In this document: piece after piece, positions 1 through 9,834 of the stretch
Layout of the letters: each line of letters opens with the position of its first letter
Position numbering within the stretch: the first letter of the stretch is position 1
NCBI GenBank assembly: GCA_012514315.1
Contig: JAAZAN010000023.1
Span: forward strand, 1-64,000
From: Chloroflexota bacterium
GTDB taxonomy: Bacteria > Chloroflexota > Anaerolineae > B4-G1
Direction: 5' to 3'
Length of the DNA: 64,000 nt
Notes under the pieces: model-generated
Databases searched by the model: none
Seen by the model: the letters and a program-made list of their open reading frames with translations, nothing else
Told to the model about the DNA's origin: nothing
Translations under genes and position numbers: made by a program

Positions 1-810
1 GATGGATCGCTCTACGTGGGTGAGACGACGCGGGTGGTGCGTTTGAGTGAGCCTGATGCGGACGGGGCGTTCACGCTGCGTGAGGTCATTGTCGATGGAC
101 TTCCGTCCGGTGGACACTCGACGCGAACAGTGCTTTTCAGTCCAGACTACGCCTGGCTGTTCGTCTCGGTCGGGTCCTCGTGCAATGTTTGTCTGGAAAG
201 TGATGCTCGGCGGGCGACCATCGTGCGCTATACGCCCGAAGGTCAGGACGAGACGATTTTCGCGGTGGGATTGCGCAATGCTGTGGGTATCACCTTTCGT
301 CCTGGGACGGACGAGCTGTGGGCGACCAACAATGGCCGCGACATGTTGGGAGATGATTCGCCACCGGAGACGGTATACTGGGTGCGCGAGGGGGCGGATG
401 CCGGCTGGCCCCGCTGTCACGCCGGCCGGATCATCGATCCAGACCACGGCCGGCCGGGCGACTGTGATGGGGTTGCCGTGCCGGAGGTCGAGTTGCAGGC
501 ACATTCCGCTCCGTTGGGGCTGGTCTTCTACGACGGCGAGCAGTTCCCCGAGGAGTACCGGGGCAGTCTCTTTGTCGCTTTTCACGGTTCCTGGAACCGC
601 AGTACACCCACCGGCTATAAGGTGGTTCGAGTGCCCATGGACGGCGGCTCACCCGGCGTGGTGACCGATTTCGCCGCCGGCTGGCTGCGGAGCATCGGTG
701 CCCGGTGGGGCCGCCCGGTTGATGTGGTAGTTGGTGTGGAGGGCAGCTTGTTCGTATCGGACGATGCCGGCGGGGTAATCTATCGCATCTTCTACCACAG
801 TGACAGGTGA
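1..810 (+). CDS. PQQ-dependent glucose/sorbosone dehydrogenase-like beta-propeller protein (5' truncated by window edge)
   Basis: Frame 1 is open from base 1; motifs GLRNAVGITFRPGTDELWATNNGRD, FVAFHGSWNRS.PTGYKVVRVP, GRPVDVVVGVEGSLFVSDD typical of sorbosone dehydrogenases. Confidence 0.85.
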   Translation, partial: DGSLYVGETTRVVRLSEPDADGAFTLREVIVDGLPSGGHSTRTVLFSPDYAWLFVSVGSSCNVCLESDARRATIVRYTPEGQDETIFAVGLRNAVGITFRPGTDELWATNNGRDMLGDDSPPETVYWVREGADAGWPRCHAGRIIDPDHGRPGDCDGVAVPEVELQAHSAPLGLVFYDGEQFPEEYRGSLFVAFHGSWNRSTPTGYKVVRVPMDGGSPGVVTDFAAGWLRSIGARWGRPVDVVVGVEGSLFVSDDAGGVIYRIFYHSDR

Positions 811-835
811 CAAGTTCTCGGACGTGAGATATAAT
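807..835 (+). promoter_or_regulatory. Sigma70-like promoter upstream of hisS (GTGACA-N17-TATAAT)
   Basis: GTGACA at 807-812, 17-nt spacer, TATAAT at 830-835; located 34 nt before the hisS ATG. Confidence 0.55.
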
Positions 836-868
836 GCGACATCACTGAGACGGGAGGAGATAGACCCT

Positions 869-2140
869 ATGCCGCAATTCCAGCGACCCACTGGCACGCT
901 CGATATCCTGCCAGAGGACCAACCCTACTGGTACCACGTGCGCGCCCGCGCCCGGCGCCTGGCCGAGATGTCCGGTTTCGAACGCATCGACGTGCCCATC
1001 TTCGAATCGACCGAGCTGTTCGCGCGCGGTGTTGGCGAGGGGACGGATATCGTCGACAAGGAGATGTACTCGTTCACCGATAAGGGAGATCACGAGCTCA
1101 CGCTGCGGCCCGAGTTCACGGCCGGCATCCTGCGAGCTTACATCGAGAACGGGATGCACGTGCTCACCCAGCCGGTCAAGCTGTACACGTTTGGTCCCCT
1201 GTTTCGCTATGAGCGCCCCCAGGCCGGGCGTTTCCGTCAGCATACCCAGTTCGATGTCGAGATTATCGGTGAACAGGACCCGGCCGCCGATCTGGAGGTG
1301 ATGGTGTTGGCCTGGGATCTCTACGCCGATCTTGGATTCCGCGATCTGGCGTTTCAGTTGAACTCGACCGGTTGCCCGGCTTGTAAGCCGGCCTACGTGG
1401 CGGTGCTCAAGGAATACTACGATCGGCATCACGACGCGATATGCGATGATTGCCGCCGCCGTCTCGAGCGCAGCCCCTTGCGCGTGCTGGACTGCAAGGC
1501 CGCGCAGTGCCAACCGATCATCGAGGGGGCCCCGCATATCATCGACCATCTGTGCGATGAATGTGCCGATCACTTGGCGGAACTCCGAGAATACCTGGAT
1601 CTGCTCGGTCGAACCTACACCATCAACCATCGTCTGGTCCGAGGTCTGGACTATTACACCAAGACGGTGTTCGAGGTCTGGGCAGCCGGCATCGGGGCCC
1701 AGAGCGCTGTCTGCGGCGGGGGGCGCTACGATGGCCTGGCCGAGCTTATCGGCGGTCCGTCCACACCGGGCGTCGGCTTCGGGTCAGGGCAGGAACGCAT
1801 CATCATGGTCATGCGGGAGCTGGGTGTGGATGTGCCGCCGCTGTCCTCGCCCCGGGTGTTCCTCGCCCATCTAGGCGACGCGGCAAGGCGGGAGGCGCTA
1901 CATTTGGCCGACGGGATGAGGCGCGAGGATGTGGCTGTCTATGTCGCATTCGGCAAGCGGGGTCTCCGAAGTCAACTCCGCGAGGCAGGCAAGCGGGATG
2001 CGAAGTATGTCGTGATACTGGGAGAGACTGAGTTGGCCTCGGGTGTCGCATCTGTGCGCGATATGGGGTCTGGCGATCAACTGGATGTCCATCTGGACGA
2101 TCTGTATAACTGGCTCAAGACGCACGTGCAGCCGAATTGA
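869..2140 (+). CDS. hisS: Histidyl-tRNA synthetase
   Basis: Class II aaRS motifs: RPEFTAGILRAYIENGM, FRYERPQAGRFRQHTQFDVEIIGE, RGLDYYTKTVFEVW, GGRYDGL; ATG preceded by gggaggag. Confidence 0.97.
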   Translation: MPQFQRPTGTLDILPEDQPYWYHVRARARRLAEMSGFERIDVPIFESTELFARGVGEGTDIVDKEMYSFTDKGDHELTLRPEFTAGILRAYIENGMHVLTQPVKLYTFGPLFRYERPQAGRFRQHTQFDVEIIGEQDPAADLEVMVLAWDLYADLGFRDLAFQLNSTGCPACKPAYVAVLKEYYDRHHDAICDDCRRRLERSPLRVLDCKAAQCQPIIEGAPHIIDHLCDECADHLAELREYLDLLGRTYTINHRLVRGLDYYTKTVFEVWAAGIGAQSAVCGGGRYDGLAELIGGPSTPGVGFGSGQERIIMVMRELGVDVPPLSSPRVFLAHLGDAARREALHLADGMRREDVAVYVAFGKRGLRSQLREAGKRDAKYVVILGETELASGVASVRDMGSGDQLDVHLDDLYNWLKTHVQPN

Positions 2141-2197
2141 GTGCGTGCGGGCGGTTGAGCTGGAACTGAAAAGACAACCTGGCCACAGGAGACGCCA

Positions 2198-3055
2198 TTG
2201 GGAATGGGCCACGATGTGAACACAGTCGGGATCCTCTGTTCTGCCGCAAGTTGTCCTGCGAAGTCACTTGCCCAGGAGATCGCTGAGTGGATTGCGGCGC
2301 GAGGGCGCCGCGCGTGGGTTCATGAGACAGATGGGCGTGAGGTGACTGCCGACGGCCTGGCGCAGACCGACCTGTTGCTGACGCTGGGCGGCGATGGGTC
2401 CATTCTGCGCGCGGCGCGCGCTGCTGCGCCCCATGGTGTACCGCTTCTGGGCGTCAATTTGGGGCGGGTCGGCTTCCTCACCGAGAGTGATCCCACTAAC
2501 TGGCAAGAGGTTCTGGGGCGTGTTCTGAACGGAGAGTACTGGATCGAGGAACGGATGAGGCTCAGAGCGACGGCCTGGCGTGATGGCGCAACGTTGGGCC
2601 AGGCAGGGGCGCTCAACGACGTTGTTGTGGGGCGCGGTTCTCGTGCGTACGTTGTTCACCTGTGCGCTGAGGTCGATGGCGGGTTCCTGGCCAGCTACGT
2701 GGCGGATGCACTGATCGTTGCCACACCGACGGGGAGTACGGCCTATGCTCTGGCAGCCGGCGGTCCGGTTATGCCGCCACAGTTGCGCAGCATCCTGCTC
2801 GTGCCGGTAGCGCCTCACCTGAGTATGGAGCGGCCCATCGTTCTGGCTGAGGGGGCGAAGGTGCGCATCCTGGTCACAGATGATCGACCGGCCGTGTTGA
2901 CCGTGGACGGCGAGGTCCACGCCGAGCTGGAGAGTGGAGACGAGGTCTGCGTGGAGGCCAGCACGCACGTGTCTCGTTTCGCTCGAGTTCAGGAGCCGAC
3001 CTATTTCTATAGGACGCTGGTCACTCGTCTGGCGCCTCGGAACCAGTTTCTGTAG
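2198..3055 (+). CDS. nadK: NAD(+)/NADH kinase
   Basis: TLGGDGSILRAAR, GVNLGRVGFLTE, LNDVVVGRG, ATPTGSTAYALAAGGPV. Confidence 0.96.
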   Translation: MGMGHDVNTVGILCSAASCPAKSLAQEIAEWIAARGRRAWVHETDGREVTADGLAQTDLLLTLGGDGSILRAARAAAPHGVPLLGVNLGRVGFLTESDPTNWQEVLGRVLNGEYWIEERMRLRATAWRDGATLGQAGALNDVVVGRGSRAYVVHLCAEVDGGFLASYVADALIVATPTGSTAYALAAGGPVMPPQLRSILLVPVAPHLSMERPIVLAEGAKVRILVTDDRPAVLTVDGEVHAELESGDEVCVEASTHVSRFARVQEPTYFYRTLVTRLAPRNQFL

Positions 3056-3119
3056 ATATGATGTGGTCGTCCAATATTGAGCGTGTTGTCGACGATGACG
3101 TGGTGCTGGAGTTGCGTAG

Positions 3120-3662
3120 ATGAGTGAACCGCTTCGCTGTGCGAATCACCCGAATGTCACTACCTATCTGCGGTGCAACCGATGCGGGAAGCCGATCTGC
3201 ACAAAGTGTGTGGTGCGGACACCCGTGGGCTATCGGTGCAACGAATGCGTCCGGAACCAGCAGATGGCATTCTACGCCGACTTCCAGCCGGTCTATTATG
3301 TGATTGCGGCGGCGGTGGCGCTTCCTCTCGGGCTGGTCGCGGGTTGGCTGATCCCGCGCCTGGGATGGTTCTACGCGTTGATCTTGGGGCCAATCGCCGG
3401 GGCCGCCATTGCGGAGATCGTCCGCTGGGCTATCCGGCGTCGCCGTGGCCAGTACACCTGGCTGGTTGTATGTGGCGCCATCTTGCTCGGCTGGCTGCCC
3501 ACGTTTCTGCTTTCGGTCTTCGGCTATGGCGCTGCCGCGCTGATGACCGGCCGAGGGGCGTATCTGGCGAGCGGAGCGATCGGTCTGTTGCAGGACATTC
3601 TCTACCTCGTGCTGGCGGTAGGCGCGGCCTACGCCCGCCTTCGACCGGCTCGGCGCATCTGA
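3120..3662 (+). CDS. B-box zinc finger membrane protein
   Basis: N-terminal CANHPNVTTYLRCNRCGKPICTKCVVRTPVGYRCNEC followed by several hydrophobic helices. Confidence 0.75.
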   Translation: MSEPLRCANHPNVTTYLRCNRCGKPICTKCVVRTPVGYRCNECVRNQQMAFYADFQPVYYVIAAAVALPLGLVAGWLIPRLGWFYALILGPIAGAAIAEIVRWAIRRRRGQYTWLVVCGAILLGWLPTFLLSVFGYGAAALMTGRGAYLASGAIGLLQDILYLVLAVGAAYARLRPARRI

Positions 3663-3673
3663 CGGGAGGCTGC

Positions 3674-5509
3674 GTGCTCGCTGAACTGCGGATCTGCGAT
3701 CTGGCGATCATCGATGAACTCCAGCTCAGCTTTGGCCCTGGCTTCTCCGTTCTAACTGGTGAGACGGGCGCTGGTAAGTCGATCATTATCGATGCGGTTG
3801 AGTTGGTGTTGGGTGGACGGGCCGATGCCACGGTCGTGCGTGCGGGATCAGACCGGGCTCTGGTGGAGGCCGTGTTCCATCTGGAGGCGGACCAGCGTCA
3901 GCGCCTCGACCCCGTGCTCGTCCAGGAAGGACTGGAGAGTGATGACCCCACTGTGTTGCTGCTAGCGCGCGAGGTGCGCGTTGAGGGTCGGAACGTGTGT
4001 CGTGTCAACGGGCGCTCGGTCACGCTGGGTATCCTGAAGGACGTCGCCGCCGGGCTCGTCGATATCCATGGCCAGAGCGAGCACCTCTCACTTCTTCATA
4101 CGCGGAACCAACTGGATCTACTTGATCGGTACGCGGGGCTGCTGCCCCTCCGGGAAGAGTTGGCCGGTGTTGTGAAGCGGGTCCAGGATGTGCGCGCCGA
4201 GCTGGACTCGCTGATCAAGAGCGAGCAGGAGCTGGCCCATCGGGCAGATCTGCTTCGCTTCCAGATCGACGAAATCCGCGCGGCATCCCTCCGTGAGGGT
4301 GAGGAAGAGGAGTTGGATGCCGAACGGGTGCGGTTGAGCAATGCCGAGCAGTTGGCACAACTGGCCGCCCAAGTCCTCACCGTGCTGGAGGAAGCGGGGG
4401 AGGAGGCGCCGGCAGCTCTCGATCTCCTGGGTACCGCTGTGCGCGCGCTGGAGTCCCTGGCGCGCATCGATACGACCCTCCTTCCACAAGCACAGTTGGT
4501 CGAGAGCGTGACGTACCAGGTGGAAGAGCTCGCCCGCACTGTGCGCGACTACCGCGATAGCATCGAGTTCAGCCCGCGACGTCTGCAGAACGTTGAAGAT
4601 CGTCTGGCGTTGATCCACAATCTGGAGCGGAAGTATGGAGCGACGATTAGTTCTGTGCTGACCTACGCCGATGAGGCGGAGCATGAGCTCAACCGGATTA
4701 CGCACAGCGAAGAGCGTATCACAGAACTGCAGGCCGGCGAGCGGTCTCTGCTGGACGCGTTGGCCCGCCTGGCGCTGGATCTCTCGCATCGGCGACGTGA
4801 AGCGGCCCAGGAGCTGGCTGTCGGGATTGAGCGTGAGCTGAACGATCTCCAGATGGAGGGCGCGCGTTTCGGTGTGGCCTTCCGCTGGCGCGAGGCCGAG
4901 CGCGGTGTGCTGCTTCCCGATGACGTCTGCTGCTCTCAGTGGGATGTACTGAGTTCGGGCGCCGAGCGCAGCGACTCACAGGAGGACGCTACACTGAGGC
5001 GACAGAGCATCGCCTTTGATTCAACCGGCATCGATCGAATCGAGTTCATGATCTCGCCCAACCCCGGCGAGCCGCTGAAGTCTATGGCGCGCATCGCATC
5101 CGGCGGCGAGACCGCCCGGCTGATGCTGGCGCTCAAGGCGGTCCTGTCGCACGCCGATGAGACGCCGACCCTGGTTTTCGACGAGATCGACCAGGGTATC
5201 GGTGGACGGGTGGCGGTGACCGTCGGGCGCAAGCTGTGGGGCCTGACGGCGCGACCGCATGGTGAGAGAGGCGGGCACCAGGTGCTCTGCGTGACCCATC
5301 TGCCGCAATTGGCTGGCTTCGGAGATGCCCATCTCCAGGTCGAGAAGGCTGTGGTCGGCGAACGCACTGTGACGCGGGTCCGTCTCCTCAATGAGGTGAA
5401 TCGCGTTCAGGAGCTGGCGCTGATGCTGGGCGCGAGTGGCGAGGCCGCTTACCGGAGCGCTGAGGAGATTCTAGACCACGTTGGACAACTTAAGCATCAG
5501 GAGACTTGA
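3674..5509 (+). CDS. recN: DNA repair protein RecN (GTG start)
   Basis: LAELRICDLAIIDELQLSF, GETGAGKSIIIDAVELVLGGRAD, DIHGQSEHLSLL, ASGGETARLMLALKAVL, LVFDEIDQGIGGRVA. Confidence 0.95.
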   Translation: MLAELRICDLAIIDELQLSFGPGFSVLTGETGAGKSIIIDAVELVLGGRADATVVRAGSDRALVEAVFHLEADQRQRLDPVLVQEGLESDDPTVLLLAREVRVEGRNVCRVNGRSVTLGILKDVAAGLVDIHGQSEHLSLLHTRNQLDLLDRYAGLLPLREELAGVVKRVQDVRAELDSLIKSEQELAHRADLLRFQIDEIRAASLREGEEEELDAERVRLSNAEQLAQLAAQVLTVLEEAGEEAPAALDLLGTAVRALESLARIDTTLLPQAQLVESVTYQVEELARTVRDYRDSIEFSPRRLQNVEDRLALIHNLERKYGATISSVLTYADEAEHELNRITHSEERITELQAGERSLLDALARLALDLSHRRREAAQELAVGIERELNDLQMEGARFGVAFRWREAERGVLLPDDVCCSQWDVLSSGAERSDSQEDATLRRQSIAFDSTGIDRIEFMISPNPGEPLKSMARIASGGETARLMLALKAVLSHADETPTLVFDEIDQGIGGRVAVTVGRKLWGLTARPHGERGGHQVLCVTHLPQLAGFGDAHLQVEKAVVGERTVTRVRLLNEVNRVQELALMLGASGEAAYRSAEEILDHVGQLKHQET

Positions 5510-5556
5510 GCGAGTGTCTCTATGGCTGCCGTGATACGATGCCGGGTAGTCCCCCC

Positions 5557-8100
5557 ATGATTCCCCAGAGACTGTTCGTCACCAACTTCATGTGCTATCG
5601 GCAGGCCGCTCTCGACTTCAGCGGTATCCACGTTGCGTGCCTGATCGGCGACAACGGCGCGGGCAAGTCCGCGTTGCTGGATGCGCTCACCTGGGCTGTC
5701 TGGGGGCGGTCGCGTGCCAGGCGCGACGACGATCTGATCCTCCAGGGCGAGACTGAGATGGGGGTCGAGTTCGTGTTCGATCTGGAAGGGCGTGCATACC
5801 GGATCGTGCGTCGCCGTAGATCGGGCAAGCGCAGCGGTTCGTCGCTCGAGTTCCACGTTGAGCATGATGATCAGTGGCGGTCTCTGGTTGGGGGCGGCAT
5901 TCGGGCGACTCAGGAGGAGATCGATCGCACGTTGCGCCTCGACTACGACACATTCGTGAACTCAGCCTTCCTGCGACAGGGACATGCCGACGAATTCACG
6001 GTGAAGACGGCTTCCGAGCGCAAGCGTGTGCTGGGCGCTATCCTCGGCCTCGACCGTTGGTCCGTATATGAGGCGCGCGCTCGCGAAGCGCTCGGTCGCG
6101 TTGAGCGCGAGGCCGCGATGCTTGATGCCCGACTTGCCGAGATAGGGGAGGAACTGAGCAAGCGCACTGAGTATGAGGCGGATCTCAGGGCAGCAGAGTC
6201 GATCGCCGCGGAGATGAGCGCCGATCTCGTGCATGCGCAGGAGGCCTTCCAGGACTTGGAGGCTGCACGGGCCGAGATGCGCCAGCTCGAAGAGCGGATC
6301 GAGGATGCCCAGGGGCGCATCAGGCGGGCTGAGCGGGAGATCTCGCGCCACGCCGCCGAGCGCGAGCGCCGTCTAGCGAAGATGGCCGATGCCGAGCGCG
6401 TGCTCGTTCAGCGTGAGGAGATTGCGGCGGGCTATGCGGCGTACCAACAAGCTGTCCGGCAGGAGCGCGAACTGGGGGCCCGGTTGCTCCAGTCCGTGGA
6501 GCTGAACGACCGGCGTCAAGCGATCGAGGCTGAGCTCGCTGAGGCCCGTCGCGTGATCGAGACAGAGCGGAAGGTCACCTTGCGCCAGGTGTCTGAGCTG
6601 CGAGCACGGCTGAACCTCGATGCGTTGCTGGCCGAACAGGAGCAGCTCACGGCACAGATTGCCCACCTCCGCCAACTGGAGGAAAGCCGTGAGGCAGCCC
6701 GCGCTGATCTGACCCTGATTACCGAGGAGCAGTCTGCTGCGCGCGCGCACAACCAGGTGCTGAGGTCGGAGATGGAGCAGCTTAAGGACCGCATTCAATG
6801 GCTGGAGGCGGCCGGCGCCGAGTGTCCGCTCTGTCGCCAACCCTTGACTGAGGCTCACCGCATCGAGTTGATCCAACAGGCGGAGCACGAGGGGCGCGCC
6901 AAAGGTGACCAGTATCGTGCGAATCAGGCCGCGAGTCAGAGGCTCTCGCAGCGGTCTCAGGCTCTGCAGCGACAGATCGCCGACGCCGACCGTCTGCTGG
7001 GAGGGCTTGTGGCGCTCGAGCGACAGGAAGCGGCGGTAGCCGAACGGATTGCACTGGCAGCCACAGATCGCGAGGCACTGGCTGTTGAGGAGCGAAAGCT
7101 CCAGGCGCTCTCGCGGCGGCTTGATAGTGAGGATTACGGGCAGGAACACCGTCAGAGACTGCGCGATGTTCTGCAGGAAGCGGTTGCCCTCGGCTACGAT
7201 GTCGCTGCCCACGAGGCGGCGCGTCAGGCGGTGAGCGAGGGCGAGATCTATGCCAATCGGCAGGCTGAGCTGGACCATGCTCTGGTGGGAATCGAGGAGG
7301 AGCAAGCTGCCCTGGACCAGCTCGACGAATCCATCAAACGCTGGTACGAGCAAGCTGAGGCTGAGCGCAACCTGCAGGATGGGCTAGACAAGCAGACCGC
7401 TGCCCTACGTGATCGCATGACCGACGCCGAGGCAGTGGAGCAAGCCCTCCAGAGGATGCGCGGCGATGAGGCCGCCATCCGTCAGCGACTGGGAGCGGCT
7501 CAGCAACGATTGGAGGCCTGCAAGACGCTCGAACGCCAGCGAGGCGAGCGGCTCAAGCGGCTCGAAGAACTGGCGGTACAGAAGGAGATCTATACCGAGC
7601 TGCGGACCGCATTCGGCGTCAAGGGCGTTCCAGCGATGATCATTGAATCGGTCGTCCCCGAGATCGCCAGCGAAGCGAATCGGCTGTTGGAGCGTATGAC
7701 CGATGGTCGGATGCATGTGTCGTTCGAGATGCAGCGCGAGACATTGTCGGGCGCCATGCAGGAGACGCTGGAGATCCATATCTCCGACGAACTGGGCACA
7801 CGTCCTTACGAGAGCTACTCGGGCGGGGAGCAGTTCAGAGCCGACTTCGCCATTCGCGTGGCGCTGTCGCGGCTCTTGGCGCGCAGGCGGGGCGCTCAGC
7901 TGCAGATGTTGGTTATCGACGAGGGCTTCGGTTCTCAGGACGAACAGGGGCGTGAACGGCTGGTCGAGGCGATCCACGCGGTTCAGGACGAGTTTGAGCG
8001 TATCCTGGTCGTCACACACGTTGAGGAACTCAAAGATGCGTTCCCCGTGCGCATTGAGGTCACCAAGACGCGCCAGGGGTCGTGCGTAGTGGTGGTGTGA
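5557..8100 (+). CDS. sbcC: SbcC/Rad50-type SMC-like exonuclease subunit
   Basis: N-terminal Walker A GDNGAGKSALLDALTWAVWG, coiled coil with zinc hook ECPLCRQPL, C-terminal SGGEQFRADFAIRVALSRLLA and LVIDEGFGSQD. Confidence 0.93.
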   Translation: MIPQRLFVTNFMCYRQAALDFSGIHVACLIGDNGAGKSALLDALTWAVWGRSRARRDDDLILQGETEMGVEFVFDLEGRAYRIVRRRRSGKRSGSSLEFHVEHDDQWRSLVGGGIRATQEEIDRTLRLDYDTFVNSAFLRQGHADEFTVKTASERKRVLGAILGLDRWSVYEARAREALGRVEREAAMLDARLAEIGEELSKRTEYEADLRAAESIAAEMSADLVHAQEAFQDLEAARAEMRQLEERIEDAQGRIRRAEREISRHAAERERRLAKMADAERVLVQREEIAAGYAAYQQAVRQERELGARLLQSVELNDRRQAIEAELAEARRVIETERKVTLRQVSELRARLNLDALLAEQEQLTAQIAHLRQLEESREAARADLTLITEEQSAARAHNQVLRSEMEQLKDRIQWLEAAGAECPLCRQPLTEAHRIELIQQAEHEGRAKGDQYRANQAASQRLSQRSQALQRQIADADRLLGGLVALERQEAAVAERIALAATDREALAVEERKLQALSRRLDSEDYGQEHRQRLRDVLQEAVALGYDVAAHEAARQAVSEGEIYANRQAELDHALVGIEEEQAALDQLDESIKRWYEQAEAERNLQDGLDKQTAALRDRMTDAEAVEQALQRMRGDEAAIRQRLGAAQQRLEACKTLERQRGERLKRLEELAVQKEIYTELRTAFGVKGVPAMIIESVVPEIASEANRLLERMTDGRMHVSFEMQRETLSGAMQETLEIHISDELGTRPYESYSGGEQFRADFAIRVALSRLLARRRGAQLQMLVIDEGFGSQDEQGRERLVEAIHAVQDEFERILVVTHVEELKDAFPVRIEVTKTRQGSCVVVV

Positions 8101-8800
8101 CTACGCATTTCGGTGCGGTCGCCGTCTCCGCTGAGCTTGCCAGCGGCCGCGGAAGTCTAACAGCTGACGCGATAGGTCCACCCAGTCCTCCACGCGCAGG
8201 ATGAGTTCCTTGTCCTGGGTGTTGAACAGATACGGGCTGAATCCCAAACGCAGCTGAATGTCGGGCATCGGCAGGTCTGACAGCGCGATCGCCACGGTTG
8301 TCTTGATCCAGAAGGGATTTAACCATCCGCGATGCACGGCTCGTTGACGCTCGTGAGCAACTGCCTGTCCGAGCATCCTGGGTCGCGCCAGCTGCATTCG
8401 GCTATATGGGATGATCAGCGACATAATCAAAGCCCGGACGTACAGATGCACTGGTCTGCACTGCACCCAGGCTGTCCTCCGGGCCACGAATGCGTAGGCG
8501 AGAATGCACAAGTGCGCAGATCCCAGGGATCGGGGTCAGCACACGCCACTGCAACGGAAAGAGGTCCATAGACGGCGCCGCCAACCACTTTGCAGCTGAC
8601 GCGAGCGCGATCGAGAGGCACGGGAATGTCCATCGCTGCCACATCCGTTCGTAGATCAGAAGTCGGAAACGTCTTCCGTGTTGACGACTCACCCACGGTA
8701 CTATCCCGGCTGGTCGGCCGCTGTTGATGATTTCGAACGCGGCGAGTAGACTCAAGAATCCGATGATACACAGGCTCTCGGCGTCCAGGCCGCACGACCT
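8101..8800 (-). pseudogene. Frameshifted remnant of a hypothetical protein
   Basis: Protein-like sequence continues across minus-strand frames: DRARVSCKVVGGAVYGPLSVAVACADPDPWDLRT in one frame, then LCILAYAFVARRTAWVQCRPVHLYVRALIMSLIIPYSRMQLARPRMLGQAVAHER in another, joined near 8507-8515. Confidence 0.45.
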
Positions 8801-8880
8801 GAACCGTCCTCCGGTGCGGGGTTGCTGGGGCGGTTTGCTCCCGCGGGGGCAGAGCCCTGCATGTTTCTTTTGCTCACTGG

Positions 8881-8909
8881 TTGACTTGTGCCACGGGCGC
8901 ATGTATAAT
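8881..8909 (+). promoter_or_regulatory. Sigma70-like promoter TTGACT-N17-TATAAT
   Basis: TTGACT 8881-8886, 17-nt spacer, TATAAT 8904-8909, upstream of the DUF4388 gene. Confidence 0.65.
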
Positions 8910-8971
8910 CAGGCGAGTGAGGCATCTCGTGCGCGATTGGCGGACGTTACGCTCGCTGTGTGGAGGTAACT

Positions 8972-9832
8972 ATGGCGCTCAAGGGTGACCTGCGCGACTT
9001 CAGTACGACGCAGTTGCTCAATCTGATCAACCTGGCGAGGAAGACCGGTACTCTCTCCGTGGATGCCGGTGACGGTCACGCCCATCTGTACTTCAAGGAA
9101 GGTAAGCTGATCTACGCAACCACCAATGGGCAGAACGGTCACCTGGTGACCGCGCTGCGGGGTGCGGGCAAACTCAGCGAGAAAGAGGCGCAGGCCCTGC
9201 AATCCCAGGCTGGATCCAGGAGCGACCGCGAGCTCGGTGTGCTGCTTATCAACGCGGGTCGGCTGAATCGGGCCGAAATCGAGGCAGGGATCCACAGCTT
9301 CGTGCTCAACAATGTCTACCGGCTGTTCACGTGGACTGAAGGCGCGTTTCTTTTTGAGCCGACTCTGCAGGGCATGCGGGATCGCATTCCGGTCGTGATC
9401 CCGCTCGAGAATGTTATCGTTGAGGGAAGCCGGCGGATCAAGGAATGGGAGCGCCTTCAGGAGGAGCTACCCGATCTGGACAGAGCGCTGAAGTTTGCCG
9501 ATCGGCCAGGCGCCAATGTGCGAAACATCAGCCTCAGCATCGATGAGTGGCGGGTCATTTCGTTCATCAATCCGCGAAACACGATTCGCCAGATCGCACA
9601 GCATAACAGCATGAGCGACCTCCAGATTCGGAGGATCGTGTACAGCCTATTGCAGGCCGGGCTTGTTGAGCTCATCCCGCTCGATATCGGCAGGTCGCCG
9701 CAACCGCCGGTATTGGACGCTGCCGTCGAAGAGACCACCAATGCCCCCACCGTCGCTCCGCCCAAAGTGCGACGGCCTGCTGTCAAACGGAATGTCATCC
9801 TGCGCCTCATTGACCGCATACGGGAACTGTAG
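8972..9832 (+). CDS. DUF4388 (PATAN-type) domain protein
   Basis: MALKGDLRDFSTTQLLNLINLARKTGTLSVDAGDGHAHLYFKEGKLIYATTNG signature. Confidence 0.85.
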   Translation: MALKGDLRDFSTTQLLNLINLARKTGTLSVDAGDGHAHLYFKEGKLIYATTNGQNGHLVTALRGAGKLSEKEAQALQSQAGSRSDRELGVLLINAGRLNRAEIEAGIHSFVLNNVYRLFTWTEGAFLFEPTLQGMRDRIPVVIPLENVIVEGSRRIKEWERLQEELPDLDRALKFADRPGANVRNISLSIDEWRVISFINPRNTIRQIAQHNSMSDLQIRRIVYSLLQAGLVELIPLDIGRSPQPPVLDAAVEETTNAPTVAPPKVRRPAVKRNVILRLIDRIREL

Positions 9833-9834
9833 CA

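Noticed and set aside
842-1630. 262-aa minus-strand ORF opposite hisS
   Set aside because: Shadow ORF; hisS is unambiguous on the plus strand
3173-3673. N-terminal extension of the 778-aa recN ORF
   Set aside because: Overlaps the B-box protein gene; recN begins at the GTG at 3674
6373-7353. 326-aa minus-strand ORF opposite sbcC
   Set aside because: Shadow ORF of the coiled-coil region; low-complexity antisense composition
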